Shown here: in pieces, positions 8,400-17,258 of the stretch
Layout: each line of letters starts with the position of its first letter
Numbering within the stretch: the first letter of the stretch is position 1
Origin: Zymobacter sp047495495
Lineage (GTDB): Bacteria > Pseudomonadota > Gammaproteobacteria > Pseudomonadales > Halomonadaceae
Length of the DNA stretch: 64,000 bases
Direction: 5' to 3'
NCBI RefSeq assembly: GCF_047495495.1
Contig: NZ_CP179930.1
Location: 868,001-932,000, forward strand
Made by a program: the position numbers and the translations under genes
The notes under the pieces: model-generated
Database searches by the model: none
Seen by the model: only the letters and a program-made list of their open reading frames with translations
Told to the model about the DNA's origin: nothing

Positions 8400-9098
8400 T
8401 CAGCGTTTGTCCAGACGACGGGTGACCCTGTCACTCACGAACTGCACGATGATGACCAGTGCCAGTAGGATCAGGGTCGTGCAGACCGTGACGTCCGTCA
8501 TACCGCGCTGGTGACCGAAATTGTACGCCAGATCACCCAGACCACCGCCGCCGACGAAGCCCGCCATGGCGGTGTAACCGATCATCAGGATGGTGGTGAC
8601 GGCAATGCCGGACACCAGTGCCGGAGATGACTCAGGCAGCAGGATCTTGAAGATGATGTGGCGCAGGTTGCAGCCCATAGCCTGAGCGGCTTCCAGCACA
8701 CCGTGATCAACTTCCTTGAGCGCGATCTCGACCAGACGGGCATAGAACGGCGCCGCACCGATGATGAGTGTCGGCAGGATCGCTGTCGGGCCGAGCGTCG
8801 TGTGCACCAAGAATTTGGTGAACGGAATCAGCAGTACCAGCAAGATGATGAACGGAATGGCGCGCAGTGTGTTCACGGCGAGTGCCAGCGGACGATAGAT
8901 CCACGGACGATCCAGCGCCTGCCCCGGCGAGGTCAGAAACAGGAAAACACCAATAGTCAGGCCAAGCAGGCACACAATCAGCGCCGAAACGAACGCCATG
9001 TAGAGCGTCTGCAGGGTCGCGGTCTGTAGCATGTCCCACGTGACGTTGGGCAGCAGCCCGAAGAAGTGGCTGCTGTCGGAAAGGCTTGCAAGGCTCAT
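8400..9098 (-). CDS. metI: Methionine ABC transporter permease MetI
   Basis: Inner-membrane permease of 232 residues with five hydrophobic segments and the binding-protein-dependent EAA loop (EAAQAMGCNLRHIIFKILLPES at ~140-160). The start overlaps the end of metN by 4 bases (ATGA), so the two are translated together. Forms the channel for MetN and the two MetQ lipoproteins. Confidence 0.94.
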   Translation of the reverse strand: MSLASLSDSSHFFGLLPNVTWDMLQTATLQTLYMAFVSALIVCLLGLTIGVFLFLTSPGQALDRPWIYRPLALAVNTLRAIPFIILLVLLIPFTKFLVHTTLGPTAILPTLIIGAAPFYARLVEIALKEVDHGVLEAAQAMGCNLRHIIFKILLPESSPALVSGIAVTTILMIGYTAMAGFVGGGGLGDLAYNFGHQRGMTDVTVCTTLILLALVIIVQFVSDRVTRRLDKR

Positions 9099-10120
9099 GA
9101 GGAAATAACCTCCATTTCGACATCCTGACTTTCGATGAAGGTGCGCATTTCGAGAATCTGTTCCGGTGAACCCTGTACGTGCAGGAACAGTAGGCCGAAA
9201 GCGCCTTCCGAGGTGTAGTTGATCGAACCGTGAAGAATACTGATCGGCAACTGATAGCGCTGGATCAGGGTCGCGATCAGCGGCTGCTCGGACTGGTTGC
9301 CAATGAACGTCAGCTTGATGATGACGCCCGGCAGGTTCGCCTTGCGAAGATGCGCAATGACCTGATCGGCTGTGTCTTCGGCCCCGGTCAGCTGGCGGAT
9401 GAAGCTACGCGTGATCTCTTGCTTCGGATGCGCGAAGACTTCCAGCACCGGACCGCTTTCGACGATACGGCCCGCTTCCATGACTGCCACACGGTGGCAG
9501 ATCTGGCGCACAACGTTCATCTCGTGCGTGATCAGTACAATGGTCAGCCCGAGGCGACGATTGATGTCCGACAGCAGTTCCAGAATGGAATTGGTGGTCT
9601 TGGGGTCGAGCGCAGAAGTCGCCTCGTCGCACAGCAGTACGTCGGGGTTGTTGGCCAGCGCACGGGCAATGCCAACGCGCTGCTTTTGGCCGCCACTCAG
9701 CTGGGACGGATAGGCATGTTCGCGCCCGTTCAGCCCAACAAGCTCGATCAGCCCCTGTACGCGCTGCTGGCGCTCAGAGGCCGGTACGCCTGCCACTTCG
9801 AGCGGCAGCGAAATGTTCTCTTCAACCGTACGTGACCACAGCAGGTTGAAGTGCTGGAAGACCATGCTGATCTTCCGGCGTGCGGTGCGCATCTGAGCGG
9901 TCGTCAGCTTGGGCAGCTCATGACCGGCCACCTCAAGGTAGCCTTCGCTGGGCAGTTCCAACCCATTGAGCAGGCGAATCAGGGTACTCTTGCCCGCACC
10001 GCTGTATCCTATGATGCCGAATATCTGTCCCGCTTCTATGTGCAGCGTGACATCATCGACGGCCGTCACGATGCCGTGGCGTGTCTCAAAGCGCTTGGAC
10101 ACGTTCCTTAGCGTAATCAT
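9095..10120 (-). CDS. metN: Methionine ABC transporter ATP-binding protein MetN
   Basis: A 341-residue ATPase with Walker A GYSGAGKST (~38-46), signature LSGGQKQR (~140), Walker B DVLLCDEATSALD, and a C-terminal ACT-like NIL domain (~250-341) that in E. coli MetN binds methionine and inhibits transport. First gene of metN-metI-metQ-metQ. An AAAGG ribosome site lies about 12 bases upstream. No MetJ box was recognised in the ~240 bases before it. Confidence 0.94.
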   Translation of the reverse strand: MITLRNVSKRFETRHGIVTAVDDVTLHIEAGQIFGIIGYSGAGKSTLIRLLNGLELPSEGYLEVAGHELPKLTTAQMRTARRKISMVFQHFNLLWSRTVEENISLPLEVAGVPASERQQRVQGLIELVGLNGREHAYPSQLSGGQKQRVGIARALANNPDVLLCDEATSALDPKTTNSILELLSDINRRLGLTIVLITHEMNVVRQICHRVAVMEAGRIVESGPVLEVFAHPKQEITRSFIRQLTGAEDTADQVIAHLRKANLPGVIIKLTFIGNQSEQPLIATLIQRYQLPISILHGSINYTSEGAFGLLFLHVQGSPEQILEMRTFIESQDVEMEVISS

Positions 10121-10358
10121 CGTTATTGAACACCTTTACTTTGCCATGCGTTCGCCATGCCACTGTCGAACACGTCTCAGCGGGTGACCTTGGCCTGTTC
10201 GCAGAATGAAAGTATAAGAGTACATGGTCTGTCGCTTATAATAAATGAATAAGAACCGGTTGGGTTATTCAATATATACATATTCAGATAAGCAGAGCAT
10301 TTAACACAGAGTGCTAAAAGTGGGATCACGTCATATCATTGTGACAGAGGTCGATTCC
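10121..10358. other. Divergent intergenic region metN / hypothetical gene
   Basis: Contains AT-rich promoter-like sequence around 10210-10280, including TATAAT-like blocks on both strands. No riboswitch, operator or RNA gene was recognised. Confidence 0.4.
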
Positions 10359-10676
10359 ATGATCTGCAAGGAGATGACGTCCGTGAACAGTGACTGTCAG
10401 CGGGTACCGGATGACCGGTTCCTGCGCATACTGCTGAGCTGCAGTACCGGTGATCGAGCCGAAATCGAATACAACAATGGCTACTACGTCGGTCAGATCG
10501 TACGCGTTGACGCCCACCACATCGTGATTGCCCCTGTGGGCAAGCGGCCCGCGTGCCTCAGCGCGGCCATGACGCCTGAAGACGTCTACGGGGCCGAACT
10601 GCCCGTCAGCACCGTTATCGGCGTCGAGAACCGCGGCCAGCGCTATGGCCGCATCGCCCGCACCACCGCGCTGTGA
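10359..10676 (+). CDS. Hypothetical protein, 105 residues
   Basis: No family recognised. The start at 10359 has AGAGG eight bases upstream. The protein is soluble, without signal peptide or membrane segment; residues ~30-60 alternate charged and hydrophobic positions (RAEIEYNNGYYVGQIVRVDA) in a way that suggests a small beta-barrel of the kind seen in RNA-binding or Sm-like proteins, but this is only an impression. It stands alone between metN (divergent) and the DUF979 gene (convergent). Confidence 0.6.
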   Translation: MICKEMTSVNSDCQRVPDDRFLRILLSCSTGDRAEIEYNNGYYVGQIVRVDAHHIVIAPVGKRPACLSAAMTPEDVYGAELPVSTVIGVENRGQRYGRIARTTAL

Positions 10677-10700
10677 CCCAGCAGCGCGGCATTCTCACCT

Positions 10701-11657
10701 TTAGCGATACACCAGCCCCATCATCAGCCCTAGATTAACCCCTAGCATGATCAGCGCTGTCGGCCATTGCTGCCGGATGACCGCATGGCGCGACGAAAGC
10801 TGGAGCAGCGTGGCCGGTAGCGTGTTGAAATTGGCCGCCATCGGCGACATCAGCCCGCCACAGAATCCGCACAGCATGCCCAGCGAGGCCATAACCGTCG
10901 GGTCACCGCCCGACTGGATCACGATGAACGGCAGCCCGACGCCAACGGTCATGATGGGAAACGCTGCCAGCGCATTGCCCATAATAAACGCCAGCAGAGC
11001 CATTCCCAGCCCATAAGTCAGTACGGCCACCTGAGGGTGGGCCAGTGGTAGTATCTGCTGAAGCAGCTGAGCAATAGGCGCGCCCACACCGGCTTTGGCG
11101 AAGATGGCCCCCAGTGCGGCCAGCATCTGCGGCAGTATGAGCGTCCAGCCGATGGTGTCGTACAGCTGTGTGCCTTCACGCATTACCTGGGCTGGGCGTA
11201 CACGCAATACGTACAGGCTCACGATGAACGCCACTCCAATGCCCAGCGCCAGCGCCGCCAGAGTGGCATGGTGTGGGTCGATCAGCGGGTAGCCTTTGGC
11301 TGCGCTTATCTTGAAGAGCGCTGTGCCCGCCAGTGTGATGGGCGGCACAACCAGCATCGGCAGAAAAAGGCGTCCCTTGAACTGCGCGGCGCGCGTATCG
11401 CGATGGGTACGATCTATTTTGGGCCGCTGGCTGCGGCCGATACCTCCGCGCGTTGCCACCAGTGCAATCATGATCATCACCAGCACGCCGCATGCGAAGG
11501 GCGGCAGCTGGCTTCCCGCCAAAAACAGCACGGCATTGATCGACCAGAATGCGGTGGCCTTGAGCCGTTGGGTATGATGACGATCAAGTGCTGTGAATGC
11601 GCTGACACAGGCCAGCACGAGGCCCATTAGCAGATAGAGCAGCTCAAGTGTGCTCAT
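10701..11657 (-). CDS. DUF979 membrane protein (transporter subunit)
   Basis: A 318-residue integral membrane protein with about nine hydrophobic segments, matching the DUF979 family (MLCGFCGGLMSPMAANFN and FIMGNALAAFPIMTVGVGLP are typical). The start is set at 11657, where ATGA overlaps the end of the DUF969 gene. DUF969 and DUF979 proteins nearly always occur as a pair. From memory, mutant-fitness work linked the pair to 5-oxoproline uptake, and it is often near pyrrolidone-carboxyl peptidase genes; neither can be tested here. Confidence 0.85.
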   Translation of the reverse strand: MSTLELLYLLMGLVLACVSAFTALDRHHTQRLKATAFWSINAVLFLAGSQLPPFACGVLVMIMIALVATRGGIGRSQRPKIDRTHRDTRAAQFKGRLFLPMLVVPPITLAGTALFKISAAKGYPLIDPHHATLAALALGIGVAFIVSLYVLRVRPAQVMREGTQLYDTIGWTLILPQMLAALGAIFAKAGVGAPIAQLLQQILPLAHPQVAVLTYGLGMALLAFIMGNALAAFPIMTVGVGLPFIVIQSGGDPTVMASLGMLCGFCGGLMSPMAANFNTLPATLLQLSSRHAVIRQQWPTALIMLGVNLGLMMGLVYR

Positions 11658-12346
11658 GAGGCCTCCCGGTGCCCGGGGGCGTGGTGGCTGGCACGGCGCA
11701 GCTGGCCTTCGAAGTGCCAGAGGCGGGTACTGTGCAGCACAAAGACGATCACTGCACTGGGAATTGCCCATACCGCAAGCTGAAGTGGATCATAGGCGTA
11801 GCCCTGTGCGGCAAGGAAACCCTGCATCAGCAGCAAAGGCCCTACGGCCACAAAGGTGTCTTCACCAAAGAACAGGCCGATATTATCGACGGCCGCCGCG
11901 TGAGCGCGAATCTGCTCGCGCCAGTGCCCAGGAACGATGCCATAGCGGTGGTGGGCCGCGCTTTCCGCCATGGGGGCTACCAATGGGCGTACCATCTGCG
12001 GGTGTCCTCCTAGCGCCATCAGCCCCAGCGATGACATCACCTGCCGCAGGGCCAGATAGCCGATCAGCAGCCGTGAGGTCGAGAGAGCGTGTGCCTTACG
12101 CATGACATGCTGAGCGCGCTCGCGCAGCCCGTAGGCTTCCAGAATCGCGATCACGGGCACGACCAGAAAGACCAGTACCATGAAGCGCTGGTCGACAAAC
12201 GCTGTGCCCACAAGCGAGATGACTTCTACCCATGACAGGCCCACGCTAATGCCAGTGGCGAGCGCCGCCGCAAGGGCAATCACCAGCGGGTTGAAACGTA
12301 GTGCGAAGCCAATGATGACGATGGCAATGCCTGACAGTGCCCACAT
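11654..12346 (-). CDS. DUF969 membrane protein (transporter subunit)
   Basis: A 230-residue integral membrane protein of the DUF969 family, first gene of a two-gene operon with DUF979. Recognisable blocks are FNPLVIALAAALATG, QRFMVLVFLVVPVIAILEAYGLRERAQ and MALGGHPQMVRPLVAPMAE. AAAGGA lies ~10 bases upstream of the start. The pair is thought to form a secondary transporter; the substrate is not evident from sequence. Confidence 0.85.
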   Translation of the reverse strand: MWALSGIAIVIIGFALRFNPLVIALAAALATGISVGLSWVEVISLVGTAFVDQRFMVLVFLVVPVIAILEAYGLRERAQHVMRKAHALSTSRLLIGYLALRQVMSSLGLMALGGHPQMVRPLVAPMAESAAHHRYGIVPGHWREQIRAHAAAVDNIGLFFGEDTFVAVGPLLLMQGFLAAQGYAYDPLQLAVWAIPSAVIVFVLHSTRLWHFEGQLRRASHHAPGHREAS

Positions 12347-12361
12347 CCGTGTGTCGTCCTT

Positions 12362-12398
12362 TTAATGATTGATGATAAAGGTTAATGATTGATGATAA
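12362..12398. repeat. Two tandem 20-base copies upstream of DUF969
   Basis: TTAATGATTGATGATAA occurs at 12362-12378 and again at 12382-12398, a 20-base period with one difference in the spacer. It lies 15-50 bases upstream of the DUF969 start, where tandem operator sites would be expected. The rest of 12347-12666 holds no gene I can support. Confidence 0.55.
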
Positions 12399-12666
12399 GG
12401 GATGAATAAAAGCGGGCGTGCGGCGCCCGGTCAGCGTTGGCGAAGGGCTTTGTGCCGTCCGCGAACGGTAGTAAACGGTAGTACAAGCGCGGCACATGTC
12501 GACGTTCGGTGCCTGTAAGGCAGCCTCCGACGTGGACGTTCCATAGCGGTTGTCTTTACCATAAGCGACTTTGTGGCCGTGTTCGCTGTCCAACGGAGGA
12601 CAGGCGCATTCAATCAATCCGATGTATCAAGTATGGTATTGGGCGAAGTAAAGGTAAGGAGTATTC

Positions 12667-13161
12667 ATGCTGTTACGAGGCGTACGATGGATGATCGCGC
12701 TGCTGGCCGTGGGTCTGATGGGTTGTCATCCCAGTGCCGAGGATGAAAAGGCGAAGCAGCAAGCGCATCAGCAGTACCAAGTGGTGTTTTACGATACGGC
12801 GAGCATGTCGCTGGTCTCAAGCATCGCCTTTCCCAAGAGTGTCGCCGAGCATGCGGATAAAACGATCGTGACCAGTGGTCAGATGGTGGCGCCCGAGCTG
12901 TTCGGAACCGACACACCTGTCAACGTGCTGCTGCAGATACAGGGCAGTACTGCGCATACGCCGGGACAGCATCTGATGATTTCAGCCACGCCGTGCGAAA
13001 ACGTGACGCGTTCGACGTCAGCTGATGGCAAGCGCGTGCTGCACTGCGAACATCCGTTGGACGACACGCGCCCGACAGAAATCACTATCCGCGACCATAC
13101 GCTGCCGTTGCCGGTCGCGATGGCCTATGGCCTGACAGCGGCCATTTCCGACGGCGGCTGA
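12667..13161 (+). CDS. Hypothetical lipoprotein, 164 residues
   Basis: A lipoprotein signal with lipobox LMGC (cysteine at ~19) shows export and membrane anchoring. AAGGAG lies six bases before the start. The mature part has no recognised domain; a predicted beta-rich stretch contains two cysteines (ATPCENV and LHCEHP) that could form a disulfide. The single gene is flanked by the DUF969 pair and another exported orphan. Confidence 0.75.
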   Translation: MLLRGVRWMIALLAVGLMGCHPSAEDEKAKQQAHQQYQVVFYDTASMSLVSSIAFPKSVAEHADKTIVTSGQMVAPELFGTDTPVNVLLQIQGSTAHTPGQHLMISATPCENVTRSTSADGKRVLHCEHPLDDTRPTEITIRDHTLPLPVAMAYGLTAAISDGG

Positions 13162-13234
13162 GTCGGTGTGTCGGCAAGGTCAGGCCGTTTAATTGACGGC
13201 GAACCGACCCTGCCGACAGCATTGAGCGATGATG

Positions 13235-13654
13235 TTAGTGCACAGTTTCTTCCATGATGTGCATAACGCCGTCTTGCTCGCCCGCCGACGGGCGGTCTTG
13301 ATAGTTGTCCATATAGTGGTTGAGCGTTTCGGTTGCGCGCGTCAGCTGAGCCAAGCGTGGATCAGAACGGTGCAGGGTCTGACCCGCCACCTTGAGGCGG
13401 GCCGCCAAGCTTTCGCTCTGATCGACCGCACGCTGATAGCGTTGCTCGAACGTGCGACAGGCCGGCGTTGTCGCCGAAGAACGATGATTCTTCAGTGACG
13501 ACATGCAGGCCTCGCCGGCCTGATTCGCATCGTGCGTGATGGACAGCATATCGTGGTAATACGCGTCGACGGCAGGTTGAGAGGCAGGTGCCGCGACGGC
13601 TGCAAGGGGCAGACCGACGGCGCTCAGGGCCATCGCCAAGACAATCCTTTTCAT
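13235..13654 (-). CDS. Hypothetical exported protein, 139 residues
   Basis: Signal peptide at 1-22 ending AVAAPA. AGGAGA six bases upstream selects 13654 over an ATG at 13660. The mature protein is predicted mainly helical, with two cysteines about 17 residues apart, and ends in a Met/His/Glu-rich tail (GVMHIMEETVH). No family recognised. The methionine- and histidine-containing tail might bind metal, but that is speculation. Confidence 0.7.
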   Translation of the reverse strand: MKRIVLAMALSAVGLPLAAVAAPASQPAVDAYYHDMLSITHDANQAGEACMSSLKNHRSSATTPACRTFEQRYQRAVDQSESLAARLKVAGQTLHRSDPRLAQLTRATETLNHYMDNYQDRPSAGEQDGVMHIMEETVH

Positions 13655-13809
13655 GGACATTCTCCTGAACAGACGAGGACGAAGTGTAGCAGCTGACTGC
13701 TGCGAATGTTGAACGTTGCGATGTCATGAACCATATATATTGCTATACCTAGCTGGTGTAGCATGACGTTATATGCCGTTCGCCGCACAAAGACATCCAA
13801 GGAGTGGAA

Positions 13810-14037
13810 ATGAGTACCCGAAGCGTCGTCACAACGTTCATTCTCTTCATCGTAGGGATCATGCTGGGACGCTGTTCCGCACCTGCTCCTTATCTCGTCG
13901 ATGGCGGTATCGATGTCAAGGCGATGAGCAATGATGCTCGACAGTGCCTTTACAGTAATCTGCCCAGCGTTCACACCGACAGGGCATTCGATTTCGTCGC
14001 CGCGGACTGTCAGATCAACAGTGGGTATTCCCACTGA
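13810..14037 (+). CDS. Small hypothetical membrane-anchored or lipoprotein-like protein, 75 residues
   Basis: AAGGAG ends five bases before the ATG. The N-terminus has one hydrophobic segment (VVTTFILFIVGIMLGRC) with a cysteine at the end resembling a poor lipobox. Cysteines follow at two further positions (RQCLYS, ADCQIN). No family recognised; possibly exported. Located 50 bases before the ecotin gene, in the same direction. Confidence 0.6.
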   Translation: MSTRSVVTTFILFIVGIMLGRCSAPAPYLVDGGIDVKAMSNDARQCLYSNLPSVHTDRAFDFVAADCQINSGYSH

Positions 14038-14087
14038 TGCCGTAATGGCACCGTAACTCATGCACCGACACGAAGAACCCTCATGAT

Positions 14088-14570
14088 ATGAAGAAGTCCA
14101 CTCTCGCGAACGCTGCTACCGCGCTGCTGATGCTAGGCCCAACGATGGCCTGTGCTGCGCCCAATGCCGCGTTGGCACCTTTTCCCCAGCCCGAGCCCGG
14201 CCAGATCCGCCACGTCATCCAGTTGCCTGCGCGTGCAGAAGAGCCCCGCTTCCAGGTTGAAATTCAGGTAGGCAAGACGCTGACCATCGACTGCAACCAC
14301 TACGCATTCGGCGGCGAGCTGGTTGAACGCCACGTACCCGGCTGGGGCTACGATTACTTTGTGTATGGCAAAGAGCATCCGTTAGTCTCGACGGAAAAGG
14401 CCTGTCCGCTCGACAGCGAGCGCAGTGCATTCGTTCAGGCTGTCGATGCTAACCGCATGCTGCGCTACAACAGCCGGATGCCCATTGTGATCTACACGCC
14501 CGCCGATATCGAAGTGCGCTATATGCTGTGGCGTGCGGATGCCGACCCGATGCCTGCCGAGCGGCTGTAG
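14088..14570 (+). CDS. eco: Ecotin, periplasmic serine-protease inhibitor
   Basis: A 160-residue precursor with a signal peptide (cleavage near residue 23). The mature protein shows the ecotin blocks PFPQPEPGQIRHVIQLP, VEIQVGKTLTIDCN, GWGYDYFVYGKEHPLVST and LRYNSRMPIVIYTP, and the two cysteines (DCN and KACP) that form the disulfide in E. coli ecotin. Ecotin dimers clamp and inhibit trypsin-fold proteases in the periplasm. The reactive loop reads STEKACP where E. coli has STMMACP, so P1 is lysine rather than methionine, which should favour trypsin-like targets. A strong terminator follows. Confidence 0.93.
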   Translation: MKKSTLANAATALLMLGPTMACAAPNAALAPFPQPEPGQIRHVIQLPARAEEPRFQVEIQVGKTLTIDCNHYAFGGELVERHVPGWGYDYFVYGKEHPLVSTEKACPLDSERSAFVQAVDANRMLRYNSRMPIVIYTPADIEVRYMLWRADADPMPAERL

Positions 14571-14631
14571 GCCTACAACGGCGGCGCTATCGCGATAGTG
14601 TTGGTAGGCCGCGTTATCGTGTAGGCAAATG

Positions 14632-14660
14632 AAAAGGCAGCCCTCGTGGGCTGCCTTTTT
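14632..14660 (+). terminator. Rho-independent terminator after ecotin
   Basis: AAAAGGCAGCCC / GGGCTGCCTTTT with a 4-base loop (TCGT), ending in a T-run. It can also serve the convergent membrane-protein gene. Confidence 0.85.
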
Positions 14661-14709
14661 GTGTTCGCCTTTGCCGTAAGGAAGGCAAGCGGGGACTGAA
14701 AGGGAGAGG

Positions 14710-15720
14710 TTAAACCAGTCCGTCGTTCTTTAGCTCGCTTTTGATATACGCATAGTAAATCGGGGCCGCGATCAGGCCGCCCAGACCGAAGGTGGCTTCG
14801 AAGACCAGCATGGCTACCAGTAGCTCCCATGAGCGTGCATTGATCTGGTTTCCCACGATGCGGGCATTGAGGAAGTACTCCACCTTGTGAATGGCGACCA
14901 GATAGCCGAGCGTTGCCAGTGATACCCAGAACGACACCGACAGCGCCAGAATGCAGATCAGCGTATTGGAGATCAGGTTGCCAATGATTGGCAGCAGTCC
15001 CACCACAAACGTGAAGATAATCAGCGTTTTGGCCAGTGGCAGGTGGATGCCGAAGATCGGCAGTATCACCAGCAGGAAGATGGTCGTTAGGGCCGTATTG
15101 ACCAGCGAGATCTTCAGCTGAGCGAACACGATATTGTGGAATGCTTGGCGTAGCAGGATCACGCGCTGCAGCAGGGCAGACGTGAACGGCGTCATTGAGG
15201 TTGATACGGGCGGCCGCTGTAGGGCCACGATGGCCCCGATGATCATCCCCAGCAGCATGGTGATGAAGATATGGATCGCTCCCTTGCCCACCAGCTGCAG
15301 GTCGTAGATATGCTCGTGCAGCAGCTCCTTGAGCGTCTGATGTACTTCTTCAGCGCTGCCCGGCAGCCGGGCGACGACGCTGGCAGGAAGCTGCTGACGG
15401 GCTTGGTTGATGATGTCCATCGCATTGTTGAACAGCGTGCCGGGATTGCGTAGCTCATGCGAGACCGCACTGATCCCTAGAATAGCGAGAACAGCCAGAA
15501 TGGCGACGATACACGCCCCCAGTAGTGCCACGGCCAGCCAGCGTGCGCGTTCGCCCGGAATCAAGCGCTGTAGCGGCAGCGTCAGGGCATTCACCAGCTC
15601 GAACACCAGCAGCCCTGCCAACAGACAGGTCAGCAGGTGCAGGGGAAACATCATGATCAGGCCCCCAGCAAAGAGGAGGCGGCTGGTAATAACCGCCTGA
15701 CGTTTCGACATGACATGCAT
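14710..15720 (-). CDS. AI-2E/PerM-family membrane protein
   Basis: A 336-residue inner-membrane protein with about eight hydrophobic segments in the AI-2E transporter (PerM) pattern: two N-terminal helices, a soluble loop at ~90-140 (NAMDIINQARQQLPASV...), then GLLPIIGNLISNTLICILAL and the C-terminal VGNQINARSWELLVAMLVFEATFGLGGLIAAPIYYAYIKSEL. Family members export signals or ions; the cargo cannot be told from sequence. Start 15720 or 15711 (two in-frame ATGs); neither has a strong ribosome site. Confidence 0.85.
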   Translation of the reverse strand: MHVMSKRQAVITSRLLFAGGLIMMFPLHLLTCLLAGLLVFELVNALTLPLQRLIPGERARWLAVALLGACIVAILAVLAILGISAVSHELRNPGTLFNNAMDIINQARQQLPASVVARLPGSAEEVHQTLKELLHEHIYDLQLVGKGAIHIFITMLLGMIIGAIVALQRPPVSTSMTPFTSALLQRVILLRQAFHNIVFAQLKISLVNTALTTIFLLVILPIFGIHLPLAKTLIIFTFVVGLLPIIGNLISNTLICILALSVSFWVSLATLGYLVAIHKVEYFLNARIVGNQINARSWELLVAMLVFEATFGLGGLIAAPIYYAYIKSELKNDGLV

Positions 15721-16159
15721 GAGCTAGGTTTCTCCACGAAGATGAGGGGGTGCCGCGATGTACCGAGCGCTCAGCGACCCTACAGGTTGAGTGCGATTAT
15801 ACGGAATTCGTTTCTGAATGGGCGACAGCCTGCGTGACTTGGCCGCGATTCCGGCGATTTGGCGCTGCAGAGCAACCCCAAAACACGGTATACTGCCTGT
15901 CGGTACATTGCGTTGGCTGAATGTCTACTGAATCCTGCCGATAGGACACCTAGTCACGTTGCCGATGTGCGTTACCGTCGCAGGTGGATGCACGAGTGAA
16001 TGTGATATAAATGGTGCGGTATAAGATCAGTCGGCCAATCCAATAGACCAAGGGTTTCTGGCTCCTGCGCTGTGGGCGTATCATGGGGCCGGCATATGAA
16101 TCCAGAGCGTGGGTGAGGGTTTGCCCGCCTCGTTCCTACCTCCTGTCAGGAGTCTTTCC
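15721..16159. other. Intergenic region before eda
   Basis: A 439-base divergent spacer. Promoter-like TATACT at ~15888 and TATAAG-type blocks near 16010-16025 lie on the plus strand toward eda, suggesting one or two promoters and a leader of over 130 bases. No riboswitch or RNA gene was recognised. Confidence 0.4.
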
Positions 16160-16822
16160 ATGTCCGAACTCAAACAGTTCCCGGCGGAATTCACCGCTGC
16201 CATCGACAAAATCTGTGCACGTGCAAAAGTACTGCCGGTTATCGTCGTCAACCAGATCGAAGACGCTGTACCGCTGGCGAAAGCGCTGGTTGCAGGTGGT
16301 CTGCCGAACCTCGAAGTCACCCTGCGTACTGACTGTGCACTCGACGCTATCCGTGCGATGAAAGACGTTGAAGGCGCTACCGTCGGTGCTGGTACCGTTC
16401 TGACCGTTGAACAGTACAAACAGGCTGAAGAAGCTGGCGCTGAGTTCATCGTGACTCCGGGTGCTACTTCCGAGCTGTTCGAATACTCCGTCAACGCCAA
16501 AGCTCCGATGCTGCCGGGTGTTGCGACTATCTCCGAGCTGATGGAAGGTATGCGTTACGGCCTGCGTCGTTTCAAATTCTTCCCGGCTGAATCCAGCGGT
16601 GGTGCTTCTGCCGTTAAATCCTTCGGTGGTCCGATCCAGGGCGTCAAATTCTGCCCGACTGGCGGCATCACGCTGGAAAAAGCGCCGACTTACCTGAAAC
16701 TGTCCAACATCATGTGCGTTGGCGGTTCTTGGGTTCTGCCGCAGAACCTGATCGACGCTAAAGACTGGGACGGCATCACCAAGCTGTGCCGTGAAACCGT
16801 TGAAGCACTGAAAGACTGCTAA
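16160..16822 (+). CDS. eda: KDPG aldolase (Entner-Doudoroff pathway)
   Basis: 2-dehydro-3-deoxy-6-phosphogluconate aldolase, 220 residues, cytoplasmic; splits KDPG into pyruvate and glyceraldehyde-3-phosphate. Motifs are VLPVIVVNQIEDAVPLAKAL, GGLPNLEVTLRT (catalytic Glu), VGAGTVLT, FIVTPGAT and FKFFPAE (Schiff-base lysine), then FCPTGGI. AGGAG lies eight bases before the ATG. Codons are strongly biased to GCT, GGT, GTT, CGT and AAA, unlike most neighbours, which marks a very highly expressed gene. It is close to edd but on the other strand, and followed by its own terminator. Confidence 0.97.
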   Translation: MSELKQFPAEFTAAIDKICARAKVLPVIVVNQIEDAVPLAKALVAGGLPNLEVTLRTDCALDAIRAMKDVEGATVGAGTVLTVEQYKQAEEAGAEFIVTPGATSELFEYSVNAKAPMLPGVATISELMEGMRYGLRRFKFFPAESSGGASAVKSFGGPIQGVKFCPTGGITLEKAPTYLKLSNIMCVGGSWVLPQNLIDAKDWDGITKLCRETVEALKDC

Positions 16823-16876
16823 TCGCCGTCTGATGTGCCACAAGGTAGCTTGGCTACCTTGTGAGCGGATTCAGTA

Positions 16877-16902
16877 GAAAGGGCCTCTTCGGAGGCCCTT
16901 TC
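16877..16902 (+). terminator. Rho-independent terminator after eda
   Basis: GAAAGGGCCTC / GAGGCCCTTTC with a TTCG tetraloop, a very stable hairpin. Confidence 0.85.
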
Positions 16903-16943
16903 GCGTTTCTAGACACACTATCATGCCTCAACGGCTCTGATGC

Positions 16944-17258
16944 TTACTGCAGTGGTGAGAATTGGTCGGGTGTCAATATTCGGCTTTCCTGCCTTTCAAC
17001 GAGTGTCAGCGCCTTGGGAATAAATGCGGTCAGCCATTCTTCATCCTGAAATAGTGCGTGATGCTGGCGTGTGCGCTCATCCAGACTGTCATAAGACCAT
17101 AAGTGAAGAATCTGATTGAGCTCGCCGGAAGCCGCCTGCCAATGCCCAATGAGCTTGGCATAACGCGAAATAATCGGCAGACCGACTGTTTCAAACAGTG
17201 CCAGATAGTCATGCATGCCGCCCATTTTAATCGTATAAGTACGCAGCTCGAATACCAT
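16944..17258 (-). CDS. NIPSNAP family protein, 104 residues
   Basis: A small soluble ferredoxin-like-fold protein of the NIPSNAP family: ELRTYTIKMGGMHDYLALFETVGLPI at the start, then HLWSYDSLDERTRQH and the C-terminal ESRILTPDQFSPL. Function of the bacterial family is not established. A single gene between eda and edd, on the edd strand. Confidence 0.85.
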   Translation of the reverse strand: MVFELRTYTIKMGGMHDYLALFETVGLPIISRYAKLIGHWQAASGELNQILHLWSYDSLDERTRQHHALFQDEEWLTAFIPKALTLVERQESRILTPDQFSPLQ

